Origin: Rhodoferax sp. OV413
GTDB taxonomy: Bacteria; Pseudomonadota; Gammaproteobacteria; Burkholderiales; Burkholderiaceae_C
Direction: 5' to 3'
DNA: 64,000 nt
Assembly: GCF_900104385.1 (NCBI RefSeq)
Contig: NZ_FNJA01000004.1
Coordinates: 186,001-250,000, forward strand
Below the pieces are notes generated by a model, which worked only from the letters and a program-made list of their open reading frames with translations, made no database searches and was not told where the DNA came from. Position 1 is the first letter of the stretch; each line of letters opens with the position of its first letter. This document shows, piece after piece, positions 1-8,636 of this stretch. The position numbers and the translations under genes are program-made.

Positions 1-2
1 GC

Positions 3-1454
3 CGGGTCTACCTGCCGCAGTTTCTAAGCCTGCAAACGCCGCACGGCGTGCGCGCGCTGCGGGCCACCACCAGCCCGCTGAGCAGCCCCGAAGGCCAGCT
101 GGACGGTGCGGTGCTGGTGTTCTCGGATGTCACCGAGGCGGTGGCCGCAGCCCGCGAGCTGGACTACGCGGCCAGCCACGACGCGCTGACCGGCCTGCCC
201 AACCGCACCCAGCTGCACGAACGGCTGACGCTGACCCTGTCGCGGGTGCAACGCCGCGGCAGCCAGGCGGCGATTCTGTTTCTGGACCTGGACCGCTTCA
301 AGCACATCAACGACAGCCTGGGCCACCGCACCGGCGACGCGGTGCTGAAGGTGCTGGCCCTGCGCCTGCGCGAGCTGTGCCGCGACACCGACACCGTGGC
401 CCGCTGGGGTGGCGACGAATTTGTGCTGGTGCTGGAAGACGTGGACGGCCATGACGGCGCCGCCAGCGCCGCCGCCAAGGTGGTCGAAGCATTGTCGCTG
501 GACATCGTGCTCGGCCCGCAGTTCAACCACATGCGCCTGCCCAGCGCCGGCAGCGTGGGCGTGGTGCTGGTGCCGCAGGACGGCTGCGAGATGGAAGAGC
601 TGCTGTCCAAAGCCGACATGGCCATGTACCGCGCCAAGGCCCAGCCGCGGGCCAGCTTCCAGTTCTGGTCGGAAGACATCAACACCCGGCTGCACGACCG
701 GCTGGCGCTGGAGATCGAGCTGCGCCAGGCCCTGCGCGACGACCTGTTCGTGCTGCACTACCAGCCGCAGTTCGCCTTCCAGAACCCGCGCCTGGTCGGC
801 ATGGAGGCGCTGATGCGCTGGCAGCGCACGCCGGACCAGCTGGTCATGCCCAGCGGCTTCATCGAGATAGCCGAAGAGTCCGACCTGATCGTCGACATGG
901 GCGCCTGGGCCGTGCTGCAGGCGGCCCGCCAGGTCGCCCAGTGGCTGCAGGCCGGGCACCAGGCGGTGCCGATTGCGGTCAACGTCTCGGCCCGCCAATG
1001 CCTGAACCGCGACCTGGTGCAGGTGGTGCGGCTGGCCCTGCTGGAGACCAAGATACCGCCGCATCTGCTGCGGCTGGAGATCACCGAAACCACCGCCATG
1101 ACCGATGCCGACCAGGTGATCGGCCTGCTGCGCGAAATCCGTACCCTGGGCGTGGGCCTGTCGGTGGACGACTTCGGGACCGGCTATTCCTCGCTGGCCT
1201 ACCTCAAGCGCTTCCCTATCGACGAGCTGAAGATCGACCGCTCGTTTGTGATGGACATCGCCACCGACAAGGACGACGCCGCCATCGTCCGCGCCACCAT
1301 CGCCCTGGCCCACGGCCTGGGGCTGAAAGTGGTGGCCGAGGGCGTGGAGACCGAGGAGCAAAGCCGCATGCTGGCCGCCAAGCAATGCGACATTGCCCAG
1401 GGCTACTTGTTCGGCCGCCCGCAACCGCTGGACAGCATCACCGGCCTGCTTTAG
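3..1454 (+). CDS. PAS-GGDEF-EAL cyclic-di-GMP signalling protein (5' truncated by window edge)
   Basis: The reading frame is open to the left edge, so the N-terminus is missing. The first roughly 30 visible residues resemble the end of a PAS domain (GAVLVFSDVTE). A diguanylate cyclase domain follows (DALTGLPNR, then RWGGDEF near base 410) with an intact inhibitory I-site, RDTD, five residues before GGDEF. The EAL phosphodiesterase domain has GMEALMRW (near base 800), NVSARQ, LEITET, DDFGTGYSSL, LKIDRSF and AEGVE, so the metal-binding and catalytic positions known for the family look complete. Both domains therefore appear competent and the protein may be bifunctional, though in such hybrids one activity often dominates. 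A hairpin repeat follows four bases after the stop. Family assignment is secure; the sensed signal is unknown because the sensory part is outside the window. Confidence 0.95.
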   Translation, partial: RVYLPQFLSLQTPHGVRALRATTSPLSSPEGQLDGAVLVFSDVTEAVAAARELDYAASHDALTGLPNRTQLHERLTLTLSRVQRRGSQAAILFLDLDRFKHINDSLGHRTGDAVLKVLALRLRELCRDTDTVARWGGDEFVLVLEDVDGHDGAASAAAKVVEALSLDIVLGPQFNHMRLPSAGSVGVVLVPQDGCEMEELLSKADMAMYRAKAQPRASFQFWSEDINTRLHDRLALEIELRQALRDDLFVLHYQPQFAFQNPRLVGMEALMRWQRTPDQLVMPSGFIEIAEESDLIVDMGAWAVLQAARQVAQWLQAGHQAVPIAVNVSARQCLNRDLVQVVRLALLETKIPPHLLRLEITETTAMTDADQVIGLLREIRTLGVGLSVDDFGTGYSSLAYLKRFPIDELKIDRSFVMDIATDKDDAAIVRATIALAHGLGLKVVAEGVETEEQSRMLAAKQCDIAQGYLFGRPQPLDSITGLL

Positions 1455-1458
1455 CCAC

Positions 1459-1507
1459 GCTATATATTCAATAGCTGCTGCCGCTGGTGGAATATGCGCC
1501 AGAGGCC
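1459..1507 (-). repeat. Intergenic two-hairpin repeat, copy 1
   Basis: Reverse-oriented copy lying between the convergent ends of the GGDEF-EAL gene and the gntR gene. Read on the minus strand it has the shared core GGCGCATATTCCACCAGCG followed by AGCAGCTATTGAATATATAG. It fills almost the whole 56-base gap. Confidence 0.85.
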
Positions 1508-1510
1508 GAC

Positions 1511-2236
1511 TCAGTCTGCAACAAAGTATTCGGGATGGCGCTGGTGGATGGCGTCCACAAACTGCAGCGGCGAGCGGATGTGGCGCAGCATCTGGGCGCT
1601 GGCCGCGGCGCTGTCGCCATCGATGATGGCCTGCACCACGTCGCGGTGCTGGTCGATGGCGATGCGGTTCCCGCCCAGCTCGGGGATGGCGATATGGCGG
1701 ATCCGGTTCATGCCGGTGCGCGCCAGCATCAGCGGGTTCCAGGCATGCGGGTGGCCGGCCAGCACCAGGATCTGGTAGTGCAGGTCTTCATCGGCCAGCA
1801 GATGGCCTAGAAAGTTGTGTTGGTCGGACGCATCGATCTGCCGCGCCAGCAGCTCGGTCAGCTTCTGCCGCGCGGCCAGCGGCGCCTGCGCAGCCAGCTC
1901 GGCGGCGCGGCACTCGATCACCTCGCGCACAAAGATGGCGTCGGCAATCTTTGCCCGGCTCAGCCGCGTCACAAAGGTGCCGCGCTGCGGAATCGCCTCC
2001 AGCAGACCATCGCCCACCAAGCGGCGGAACGCGTCGCGCACCGGCGCCCGGCTCACGCCCAGTTCTTCCGACACCGCCAGCTCCGACAAGGCCATGCCCG
2101 GGGTGAACGAGCAGTTGAGGATGGCGGTGCGCAGGCTCTCGTAAGCCTCCAGACCGATCAGGCCACGCCCCGCCCCGCGTGCAGCAGGCGCCGGCGCGGC
2201 GGCAAGTTCAGGAAGGATCAAACGGGTACGGGCCAT
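1511..2236 (-). CDS. GntR family (FadR-type, FCD domain) transcriptional regulator
   Basis: 241 residues. The N-terminal winged helix-turn-helix of GntR proteins is visible around residues 30-95 (SLRTAIL, ELAVSEELGVSRAPVRDAFRRL, GLLEAIPQRGTFV). It is followed by an all-helical FCD ligand domain with metal-binding-type residues (REVIECRAAEL, then DEDLHYQIL, then RIRHIA and QHRDVVQAI). FCD regulators usually sense small organic acids. The gene is divergent from a Bug receptor plus 2-hydroxyacid dehydrogenase pair, which is the likely target. A perfect palindrome lies in the shared promoter region. The start chosen is the ATG at 2236; no strong ribosome-binding site is visible upstream. Confidence 0.92.
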   Translation of the reverse strand: MARTRLILPELAAAPAPAARGAGRGLIGLEAYESLRTAILNCSFTPGMALSELAVSEELGVSRAPVRDAFRRLVGDGLLEAIPQRGTFVTRLSRAKIADAIFVREVIECRAAELAAQAPLAARQKLTELLARQIDASDQHNFLGHLLADEDLHYQILVLAGHPHAWNPLMLARTGMNRIRHIAIPELGGNRIAIDQHRDVVQAIIDGDSAAASAQMLRHIRSPLQFVDAIHQRHPEYFVAD

Positions 2237-2284
2237 GGCGGGAGTTTATCGGTTGCCTTGCATCGCTTCATCTGGGATACTAGA

Positions 2285-2294
2285 ATACTAGTAT
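2285..2294. promoter_or_regulatory. Candidate GntR operator
   Basis: Perfect 10-bp palindrome ATACTAGTAT in the intergenic region shared by gntR and the Bug gene, inside a wider AT-rich run with a near-repeat ATACTAG just upstream (2278-2284). The position suits autoregulation and control of the divergent operon. Binding is inferred only. Confidence 0.45.
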
Positions 2295-2340
2295 AGTAAA
2301 AACGCAAAAATTCCCAACCACCACCCGGAGAGAGACATCC

Positions 2341-3306
2341 ATGCAACACCGACTTGTCACCGCCATCGCCGCCGCCGTTCTGGCCAGCACCGGCCTGGCC
2401 CACGCCCAGAGCTACCCGGCCAAGCCCATCACCATCATCGTGCCGGCCTCGCCCGGCGGCGCCATCGACCTACTGGCTCGGCTGATCGGCCAGAAGATGG
2501 GCGAGTCCTTCGGCCAACCGGTCACCGTCGACAACAAGGCCGGCGCCACCGGCATCATCGGCAGCGACTTCGTGGCCAAGGCCGCGCCCGACGGCTACAC
2601 CCTGGCCCTGGTGGCCAGCAGCCACGCCATCAACCCCAGCATGGTGAAGAAGCTGCCGTTCGACACGGTGAAAAGCTTCGAGCCGGTCGCGCTGACCCAC
2701 GTGGTGCCGCTGGTGCTGGTCACCACGCCAGCCCTGCCGGTGAAGTCGCTGAAGGAGCTGATGGCCTACGGCAAGGCGCATCCGGGCGAGCTGTCGTTTG
2801 CCTCCAGCGGCTCGGGCGGCGCGCCGCATTTCTCGGGCGAACTGTTCAAGAGCATGGCCGGCATCGACATGGCGCACATCCCCTACAAGGGCAGCACGCT
2901 GGCGCACCCGGACCTGATCAGCGGCCGCACCTCGTTGATGTTCGACACCGTGGCCGCGGTCAACGTGCAGATCAAGGCCAACCGCGTGCATGCCCTGGCG
3001 GTCACCACCGCCAAGCGCAGCTCCATCCTGCCCGATGTGCCGACCATGGCCGAGGCCGGCATGCCGGGTTTCGACACCAGCACCTGGGGCGGCCTGCTGG
3101 CCCCGGCCGGCACGCCCAAGGCCACGGTCGCCAAGCTGAACGCCGAGGTGAACCGCATCCTGGCGCTGCCCGATGTGCGCAAGACCCTGCAGGACGCGGG
3201 CATCGAACCCGGCGGCGGCACGCCCCAGCAGTTTGGCGACTTCATCCAGTCGGAAATGCTCAAATGGGCCAAGGTCGCCAAGGGCGCCAACATCCAGCCC
3301 GAGTAA
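2341..3306 (+). CDS. Bug-family tripartite tricarboxylate receptor, periplasmic binding protein
   Basis: 321 residues with a cleavable signal peptide (MQHRLVTAIAAAVLASTGLAHA, cleavage after AHA). The mature protein carries Bug signatures: YPAKPITIIVPASPGG near the start, VTVDNKAGATGIIG, the long VPLVLVTTPALPVKSL segment and PYKGSTLAHPDLISG. Bug proteins bind carboxylated small molecules. No TctA/TctB membrane subunits are nearby, so this is one of the orphan receptors typical of Burkholderiales. A GAGAGAGA-like Shine-Dalgarno region precedes the ATG. It is followed by a 2-hydroxyacid dehydrogenase gene, probably co-transcribed, and is divergent from a GntR regulator. Ligand unknown, perhaps a 2-hydroxy or 2-keto acid. 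Confidence 0.93.
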   Translation: MQHRLVTAIAAAVLASTGLAHAQSYPAKPITIIVPASPGGAIDLLARLIGQKMGESFGQPVTVDNKAGATGIIGSDFVAKAAPDGYTLALVASSHAINPSMVKKLPFDTVKSFEPVALTHVVPLVLVTTPALPVKSLKELMAYGKAHPGELSFASSGSGGAPHFSGELFKSMAGIDMAHIPYKGSTLAHPDLISGRTSLMFDTVAAVNVQIKANRVHALAVTTAKRSSILPDVPTMAEAGMPGFDTSTWGGLLAPAGTPKATVAKLNAEVNRILALPDVRKTLQDAGIEPGGGTPQQFGDFIQSEMLKWAKVAKGANIQPE

Positions 3307-3373
3307 GCGCAATACCCGCACCGTCTCCGGTACTGCACCACGCCTGAATCTACTTTTCTCCCACCTGCACCCC

Positions 3374-4309
3374 ATGAAACCCAAGATCCTGCAGCACCTG
3401 CACATGCCCCCCCTGCTCGCCACCGCGCTGCACCAACGCTACGACGTACACCCGCTGTGGGAAGAAGCCGATCCGCAGGCCTTCCTGGCCGCGCATGGGG
3501 CCGACTTCAGCGGCTATGTGACCACCGCCCGCTTCGGCATCAGCGAAGCCACTCTGGCCCTGCTGCCGGCGCTGAAGGTGATCTCCAGCTTCGGCGTGGG
3601 TGCCGAAACCTTGCCGCTGGACGCCGCACGTGCCCGCGGCATTGCCGTCGGCACCACGCCCGAGGTGTTGAACGACTGCGTGGCCGACACCGCCTTTGGC
3701 CTGGTGATCGATGTGGCCCGGCGCCTGAGCGCGGCCGACCGCTTCGTGCGCCGTGGCGACTGGCTGCAAGGCCAGTACCCGCTGGCCACCCAGGTCAGCG
3801 GCAAGCGCCTGGGCATACTCGGCCTGGGCCGCATCGGCCAGGTGGTGGCGCGCCGCGCCAGCGGTTTCGACATGGAGGTGCGCTACCACAACCGCCGGCC
3901 CAACCCGGCCGTGCCCTATGCCTACGAGGCCACGCTGGAGTCGCTGGCGAACTGGGCCGACTTCTTGGTGGTGGTCAGCGCCGGTGGGCCGGAAACCCGC
4001 AAGCTGGTGAATGCCGATGTGCTGCGCGCACTCGGCCCCAAGGGCTTCCTCATCAATGTGTCGCGCGGCTCGGTGGTCGACGAAGAAGCCTTGGTGCAGG
4101 CGCTGGAGGCCGGCGCCATCGCTGGTGCCGGCCTTGATGTGTTCGAAGACGAGCCGCGTGTGCCGGCCCGCCTGCTGGCGCTGGACAACGTGGTGCTGCT
4201 GCCGCACCTGGCCAGCGCCACGTTGGAGACCCGCCAGGCCATGGCCGAGATGGTGGTGCAGAACCTGGATGCTTTCTACGCCAGCGGCGCAGTGCAGGCC
4301 GGGCCTTGA
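3374..4309 (+). CDS. D-isomer-specific 2-hydroxyacid dehydrogenase (hydroxypyruvate/glyoxylate reductase-like)
   Basis: 311 residues from the ATG at 3374. The frame stays open further upstream into the Bug gene, but homology-like sequence begins at MKPKILQHLHMPP. It has the Rossmann motif GILGLGRIGQVVA (residues ~150) and the catalytic Arg, Glu and His of the family in NVSRGSVVDE, DVFEDEP and LPHLASAT. Such enzymes reduce 2-keto acids (hydroxypyruvate, glyoxylate, phenylpyruvate) with NAD(P)H in the cytoplasm. The gene is 67 bases behind the Bug receptor, suggesting that an imported 2-hydroxy or 2-keto acid is its substrate. The precise substrate cannot be read from the sequence. Confidence 0.93.
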   Translation: MKPKILQHLHMPPLLATALHQRYDVHPLWEEADPQAFLAAHGADFSGYVTTARFGISEATLALLPALKVISSFGVGAETLPLDAARARGIAVGTTPEVLNDCVADTAFGLVIDVARRLSAADRFVRRGDWLQGQYPLATQVSGKRLGILGLGRIGQVVARRASGFDMEVRYHNRRPNPAVPYAYEATLESLANWADFLVVVSAGGPETRKLVNADVLRALGPKGFLINVSRGSVVDEEALVQALEAGAIAGAGLDVFEDEPRVPARLLALDNVVLLPHLASATLETRQAMAEMVVQNLDAFYASGAVQAGP

Positions 4310-4318
4310 ACCAACATA

Positions 4319-4366
4319 CTATGCATTTGATAGCTGCTTGCGCTGGTGGAATATGCGCTAGCGGCC
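4319..4366 (-). repeat. Intergenic two-hairpin repeat, copy 2
   Basis: Reverse-oriented copy starting nine bases after the dehydrogenase stop. It holds the shared pieces GATAGCTGCTTGCGC, TGGTGGAATATGCGC and AGCGGCC. Confidence 0.85.
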
Positions 4367-4427
4367 TGTTTGATGCATAAATCCCGGAACGGGGAGGCCG
4401 CCGGACCGCTCCCCGACAATAGCCCCC

Positions 4428-5702
4428 ATGGACACTCTTTCCCAACTCCGCGCCGGCCAGCTGCACGGCATCCAGCGGCTCGACCTGGCCTGCGGCCTGA
4501 CCAGCTTTCCACGCGAAATCTTTGACCTGGCGGATTCGCTGCAAGTGCTGAACCTGTCGGGCAATGCGCTGAGCAGCCTGCCCGACGACCTGCACCGGCT
4601 GCACCGGCTGCAAGTAATTTTTTGCTCGAACAACCGGTTCACCGAGCTGCCCGCCGCACTGGGCCAGTGCGCGCAGCTGCAGATGGTCGGCTTCAAGTCG
4701 AACCAGATCCGCCACGTGCCGGCCGCCGCCCTGCCACCCCGGCTGCGCTGGCTGATATTGACCGACAACCAGATAGACACCCTGCCCGCCGAACTCGGCC
4801 AGTGCCACCAGCTGCAAAAGCTGATGCTGGCCGGCAACCGGCTGCAGCAGCTGCCGGCGGAGCTGGCCCAATGCCAGCAGCTGGAATTGCTGCGCATCTC
4901 GGCCAACCCGCTGGCGGCCCTGCCCGGCTGGCTGCTCGGCCTGCCACGCCTGGCCTGGCTGGCCTATGCCGACCAGCCGCTGGCTAGCGCGTCGGCCAAT
5001 GCCGTGCCGTGGCACGCGCTGGAGTTGCAGCAGCAGCTGGGCGAAGGCGCGTCGGGTGTCATCTACCAGGCCGCATGGCAAGACGAGCCCGTGGCGGTCA
5101 AGCTGTTCAAGGGCGCGGTCACCAGCGACGGCTGGCCGCAGAGCGAGCTGGCCGCCTGCCTGGCCGCGGGCGCACACCCGCACCTGGTGCGCACCCTCGG
5201 CCCGCTGGCCGGCCATCCGGATGGCACGGCGGGGCTGGTGATGCCCCTGGTACCGCCGCACTTCACGACCCTGGCCGGGCCGCCCAGCCTGGCCTCCTGC
5301 ACCCGCGACGTGTATCCGGCAGGCACTGGTTTTTCGGTCGACAAAGTGCTGCGCATTGCGCTAGGCGTGGCCTCGGCAGCCGCCCATCTGCACGCCCGCG
5401 GCCTGCTGCACGGCGACCTGTATGCGCACAACCTGCAGTGCGATGAAGATGGCCACTGCCTGCTGGGCGACATGGGCGCGGCGTCGTTCCTGCCCGCCCT
5501 GCCCGCCGATGTGCAGCTGTCGCTCGGCCTGCAACAGCTGGAAGCCCGCGCCTTTGGCTGCCTGCTGGAAGAGCTGCTGGCCCATTGCCCCACAGACTTG
5601 CCGGCGCTGGCCGCGCTGCGCGACGACTGCCTGCAGCCGCAGCCCGCGGCCCGGCCGCTGTTCGCCGATATACAGCAACGGCTGGCCGGCCTGGCGGCGT
5701 AG
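4428..5702 (+). CDS. Leucine-rich-repeat protein kinase
   Basis: 424 residues, no signal peptide. Residues ~15-180 form about seven leucine-rich repeats of the LxxLxLxxNxLxxLP type (for example LQVLNLSGNALSSLP and LQKLMLAGNRLQQLP). From ~200 a protein-kinase-like domain follows: glycine loop LGEGASGVIYQA, the Lys of VAVKLFKG, a catalytic loop HGDLYAHN (residue ~327, the HRD variant HGD) and DMG in place of DFG (~347). Asp, Asn and Lys needed for phosphotransfer are present, so activity is plausible. Such LRR-kinases occur sporadically in proteobacteria and their substrates are unknown to me. The ATG at 4428 follows a short region after repeat copy 2. The gene is convergent with the next Bug gene, with one base between the stop codons. 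Confidence 0.88.
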   Translation: MDTLSQLRAGQLHGIQRLDLACGLTSFPREIFDLADSLQVLNLSGNALSSLPDDLHRLHRLQVIFCSNNRFTELPAALGQCAQLQMVGFKSNQIRHVPAAALPPRLRWLILTDNQIDTLPAELGQCHQLQKLMLAGNRLQQLPAELAQCQQLELLRISANPLAALPGWLLGLPRLAWLAYADQPLASASANAVPWHALELQQQLGEGASGVIYQAAWQDEPVAVKLFKGAVTSDGWPQSELAACLAAGAHPHLVRTLGPLAGHPDGTAGLVMPLVPPHFTTLAGPPSLASCTRDVYPAGTGFSVDKVLRIALGVASAAAHLHARGLLHGDLYAHNLQCDEDGHCLLGDMGAASFLPALPADVQLSLGLQQLEARAFGCLLEELLAHCPTDLPALAALRDDCLQPQPAARPLFADIQQRLAGLAA

Positions 5703-5703
5703 C

Positions 5704-6675
5704 TCAGTCCACCTTGGCGCCCGCGGCCTTGGCGGCCCGGCCCCACTTGTCCACCTCCGACTGGATGAAGCGGGCCAGCGGCGCCGAGTCCAGCGGCATG
5801 GGTTCAACGCCGCGGGCCAGAAAATACTGCTGCATCTCCGGCATCTGGACTACCTGCAGCACCGCGTCGCGCAGCGTGGCAACCACCGGCGCGGGCGTAT
5901 GCGCCGGTGCCACAAAAGCCATCCACGACACGGCCGCAAAGCCCGGATAGGTTTCGGCCACCGTTGGCACATCGGGCAGCGCGGCCATCCGGTGGCTGCT
6001 GCTGACGGCCAGCGCCTTGAGGCGCCCCTCCTGGATATACGGCAGCACCGATACCGGGGTGTCGAACATCACGTCGACCCGCCCGGCCATCAGATCGATC
6101 AGCGCCGGCGGCGCGCCTTTGTAGGGCACGTGGGTCATCCGCACACCGCCCGCCACGGCCAGCATTTCCATCGCCAGGTGGTTGGTCACGCCGTTGCCGC
6201 TGGAGGCAAAGTTGATCTCGCCGGGCCGGGCGCGGGCCAAGGCCAGCAGCTGCTGAACGTTCCTGGCCGGCAGATCCGCATGGGCGACCAGTACCAGCGG
6301 CACGCTGACCACGCCGGCGATGGGCGTGTAGTCTTTCACCGGGTCGTAGGGCAGCTTGTCGTAGACCCCGGGGTTGACGGCCATGGGCCCGGCCGAGGTC
6401 AGCAGAATCGTGTAGCCATCGGGTGGCGCCGAGGCCACCGCCTGCTGGCCCAGGATGCCGCCCGCGCCGGCCTTGTTGTCCACCAGCACGGCCTGGCCTA
6501 GCAGCGCCTGCAGCTTGGGGGCCAGGGCCCGCGCCACCGTATCCATGCCCTGCCCGGCCGGAAAGCCCACCACCACCTTGATCGGCTTGTGCGGGAAGTC
6601 GCCCTCGGCCGCCCCGGCCGCCAGCGGCGCCCATACACACTGGGCCAACACCAATATCTTGAACAGGAAGCGCAT
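5704..6675 (-). CDS. Bug-family tripartite tricarboxylate receptor
   Basis: 323 residues when started at the ATG at 6675, which has a good AGGAG nine bases upstream and begins a signal peptide (MRFLFKILVLAQCVWAPLAAGAAE). A longer frame exists upstream but is not signal-like. Mature sequence has the Bug hallmarks FPHKPIKVVVGFPAGQG, AVLVDNKAGAGGILG and VPYKGAPPALIDLMAG. It is monocistronic and convergent with the LRR-kinase, with no transporter membrane subunits nearby. Ligand unknown. Confidence 0.92.
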   Translation of the reverse strand: MRFLFKILVLAQCVWAPLAAGAAEGDFPHKPIKVVVGFPAGQGMDTVARALAPKLQALLGQAVLVDNKAGAGGILGQQAVASAPPDGYTILLTSAGPMAVNPGVYDKLPYDPVKDYTPIAGVVSVPLVLVAHADLPARNVQQLLALARARPGEINFASSGNGVTNHLAMEMLAVAGGVRMTHVPYKGAPPALIDLMAGRVDVMFDTPVSVLPYIQEGRLKALAVSSSHRMAALPDVPTVAETYPGFAAVSWMAFVAPAHTPAPVVATLRDAVLQVVQMPEMQQYFLARGVEPMPLDSAPLARFIQSEVDKWGRAAKAAGAKVD

Positions 6676-6905
6676 GGCGGGTCTCCTGGGAGCCGCAAAT
6701 GGGGCTCTTGTCGGCTGTGATTGTGCGGTCAAAAGCCGTTCACGTGGGCCTTGCCGGGCGCCACAAGCTATATTTTTGCTAGCTGGCCGACCCCCGACCG
6801 GCGCGGTCTTTACATCAGCGGTTATGGTAGAGGCCTGTTCCCCCCAATTACACAGGAGTTCCATGCCCGCCCCCAGCCGACGCGCTACATCTTCAGGAGC
6901 CACCC

Positions 6906-8612
6906 ATGCTCCATAGCACGCCCCTTATCACCACTATCGCCACCGCCCTCGGCCTGGCCCTGGTGTTTGGTTTTCTCGCCGTGCGGTTCAAGCTGCCTGC
7001 ACTGGTCGGCTATCTGCTGGCGGGGGTCTTGATAGGCCCGTTCACACCCGGTTTTGTGGCCGACGGCCAGATCGCCGCCGAGCTCGCCGAGATCGGCGTG
7101 ATGCTGCTGATGTTCGGCGTCGGCATGCATTTTTCGATGGACGACCTGATGTCGGTGCGCAAGATTGCGCTGCCCGGCGCGGTGCTGCAAATCACCGTGG
7201 CCACGGCCATGGGCGCAGGCGTGGCGCATTTCTGGGGCTGGCCCATGGGCGAGGCCATCGTCTTCGGCCTGGCGCTGTCGGTGGCCAGCACGGTGGTACT
7301 GCTGCGCGCGCTGGAGTCGCGCAATGCGCTCGATTCGCTGAACGGCAAGATCGCGGTCGGCTGGCTGGTGGTCGAAGACCTGGCCATGGTGCTGGTACTG
7401 GTGCTGTTGCCGCCGCTGGCCGGCTGGCTGGGCGGCACCGCCCCGGGTGACGAGCATGGCGGCGGCGGTGGCAACCTGTGGTTGTCGCTGGGCCTGACGC
7501 TGCTGAAGGTATCGGCCTTCGTCGGCCTGATGCTGGTGGTGGGCCGCCGGGTGTTCCCCAAGCTGCTCTGGCTGGTGGCGCGCACCGGTTCGCGCGAACT
7601 GTTCACGCTGTGCGTGATCGCCGCGGCGGTCAGCATCGCCTACGGTGCGGCCTCGTTGTTCGGTGTGTCGTTTGCGCTGGGCGCGTTCTTCGCCGGCATG
7701 GTGATGCGCGAGTCGGAATTCAGCCACCGCGCGGCCGAAGACTCGCTGCCGCTGCGCGAGGCGTTTGCGGTGCTGTTCTTTGTGTCGGTGGGCATGCTGT
7801 TCGACCCGATGGTGATGGTGCGCCAGCCGTTGCAGGTACTGGCGGTGCTGGCCATCATCATCGTCGGCAAATCCATCGCCGCGGCGGCCCTGGTGCTGGT
7901 GTTCCGCTACCCGCTGAACACCGCGCTGAACGTGTCGGCCAGCCTGGCGCAGATCGGCGAGTTCTCGTTCATCCTGGCCGGGCTGGGTGCCAGCCTGGGC
8001 CTGCTACGGCCCGAAGGCCAAAGCCTGATCCTGGCGGGCGCGCTGCTGTCCATCGCCATCAACCCGCTGGTATTCAAGGGCATCGACGGGCTGGAGGTCT
8101 GGATACAGTCGCGCAGCAAGCTGGCCCATATGCTGGAAGGCCGCGCCGACCATCTGGCCGAGCTGCCCATGGACACGCATGAGAAATACCTTTCCCAGCA
8201 GGTGGTGCTGGTCGGCTACGGCCGGGTCGGCAAGCGCATCGCCAGCGCCCTGACGGAGCGCGGCATCCCCTTCGTGGTGGTTGACCAGAACCGCGAGCGG
8301 GTCGAGCAGCTGCGCGCCACCGGCGGCACCGCGGTATCGGGCGATGCCGCCGATGCCGGCGTGCTGATCCAGGCCCATATCGCCCGCGCCAGCATGCTGG
8401 TGGTGGCCACGCCCGATGCCTTCAATGTGCGCCAGATGGTGGAAAACGCCCGCATGCTGAACCCGCACATCGAGACCGTGGTGCGCACCCACAACGAAGC
8501 CGAAGCCGCGCTGCTGGCCGCGGAAAACATCAACCGCGTTTTCCTAGGCGAAGACGAGTTGGCCCACAGCATGGGCCGGCATGTGCTGGAGCGCTTCGGC
8601 AAGACGGCTTAG
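6906..8612 (+). CDS. Kef/CPA2-type monovalent cation:proton antiporter with RCK domain (YbaL-like)
   Basis: 568 residues. The first ~400 form about 12 hydrophobic segments of the Na+/H+ exchanger fold (LPALVGYLLAGVLIGPFTPG, EIGVMLLMFGVGMHFS, SVASTVVLLRALE, WLVVEDLAMVLVLVLLP). From residue ~430 a cytoplasmic TrkA-N/RCK domain begins, with a nucleotide-binding motif VVLVGYGRVGKRIA and VVVDQNRERVEQL. Order and length match E. coli YbaL. The likely role is K+ or Na+ efflux against H+, gated by nucleotide. The ATG at 6906 has CAGGAG about nine bases upstream. Transcribed alone and convergent with the third Bug gene. Confidence 0.92.
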   Translation: MLHSTPLITTIATALGLALVFGFLAVRFKLPALVGYLLAGVLIGPFTPGFVADGQIAAELAEIGVMLLMFGVGMHFSMDDLMSVRKIALPGAVLQITVATAMGAGVAHFWGWPMGEAIVFGLALSVASTVVLLRALESRNALDSLNGKIAVGWLVVEDLAMVLVLVLLPPLAGWLGGTAPGDEHGGGGGNLWLSLGLTLLKVSAFVGLMLVVGRRVFPKLLWLVARTGSRELFTLCVIAAAVSIAYGAASLFGVSFALGAFFAGMVMRESEFSHRAAEDSLPLREAFAVLFFVSVGMLFDPMVMVRQPLQVLAVLAIIIVGKSIAAAALVLVFRYPLNTALNVSASLAQIGEFSFILAGLGASLGLLRPEGQSLILAGALLSIAINPLVFKGIDGLEVWIQSRSKLAHMLEGRADHLAELPMDTHEKYLSQQVVLVGYGRVGKRIASALTERGIPFVVVDQNRERVEQLRATGGTAVSGDAADAGVLIQAHIARASMLVVATPDAFNVRQMVENARMLNPHIETVVRTHNEAEAALLAAENINRVFLGEDELAHSMGRHVLERFGKTA

Positions 8613-8636
8613 TTTTGGCTAAGCCGGGGCAGCGGC

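Noticed and set aside
24-1424. 466-codon minus-strand frame antisense to the GGDEF-EAL gene
   Set aside because: His/Gln/Gly/Ala-rich composition typical of frames opposite high-GC genes; the plus-strand protein has clear domains.
6766-6784. AGCTATATTTTTGCTAGCT upstream of the Kef-type gene resembles the second hairpin of the repeat family
   Set aside because: The first stem and the GCGCATATTCC core are missing, so it may be only a chance inverted repeat or a fully decayed copy.
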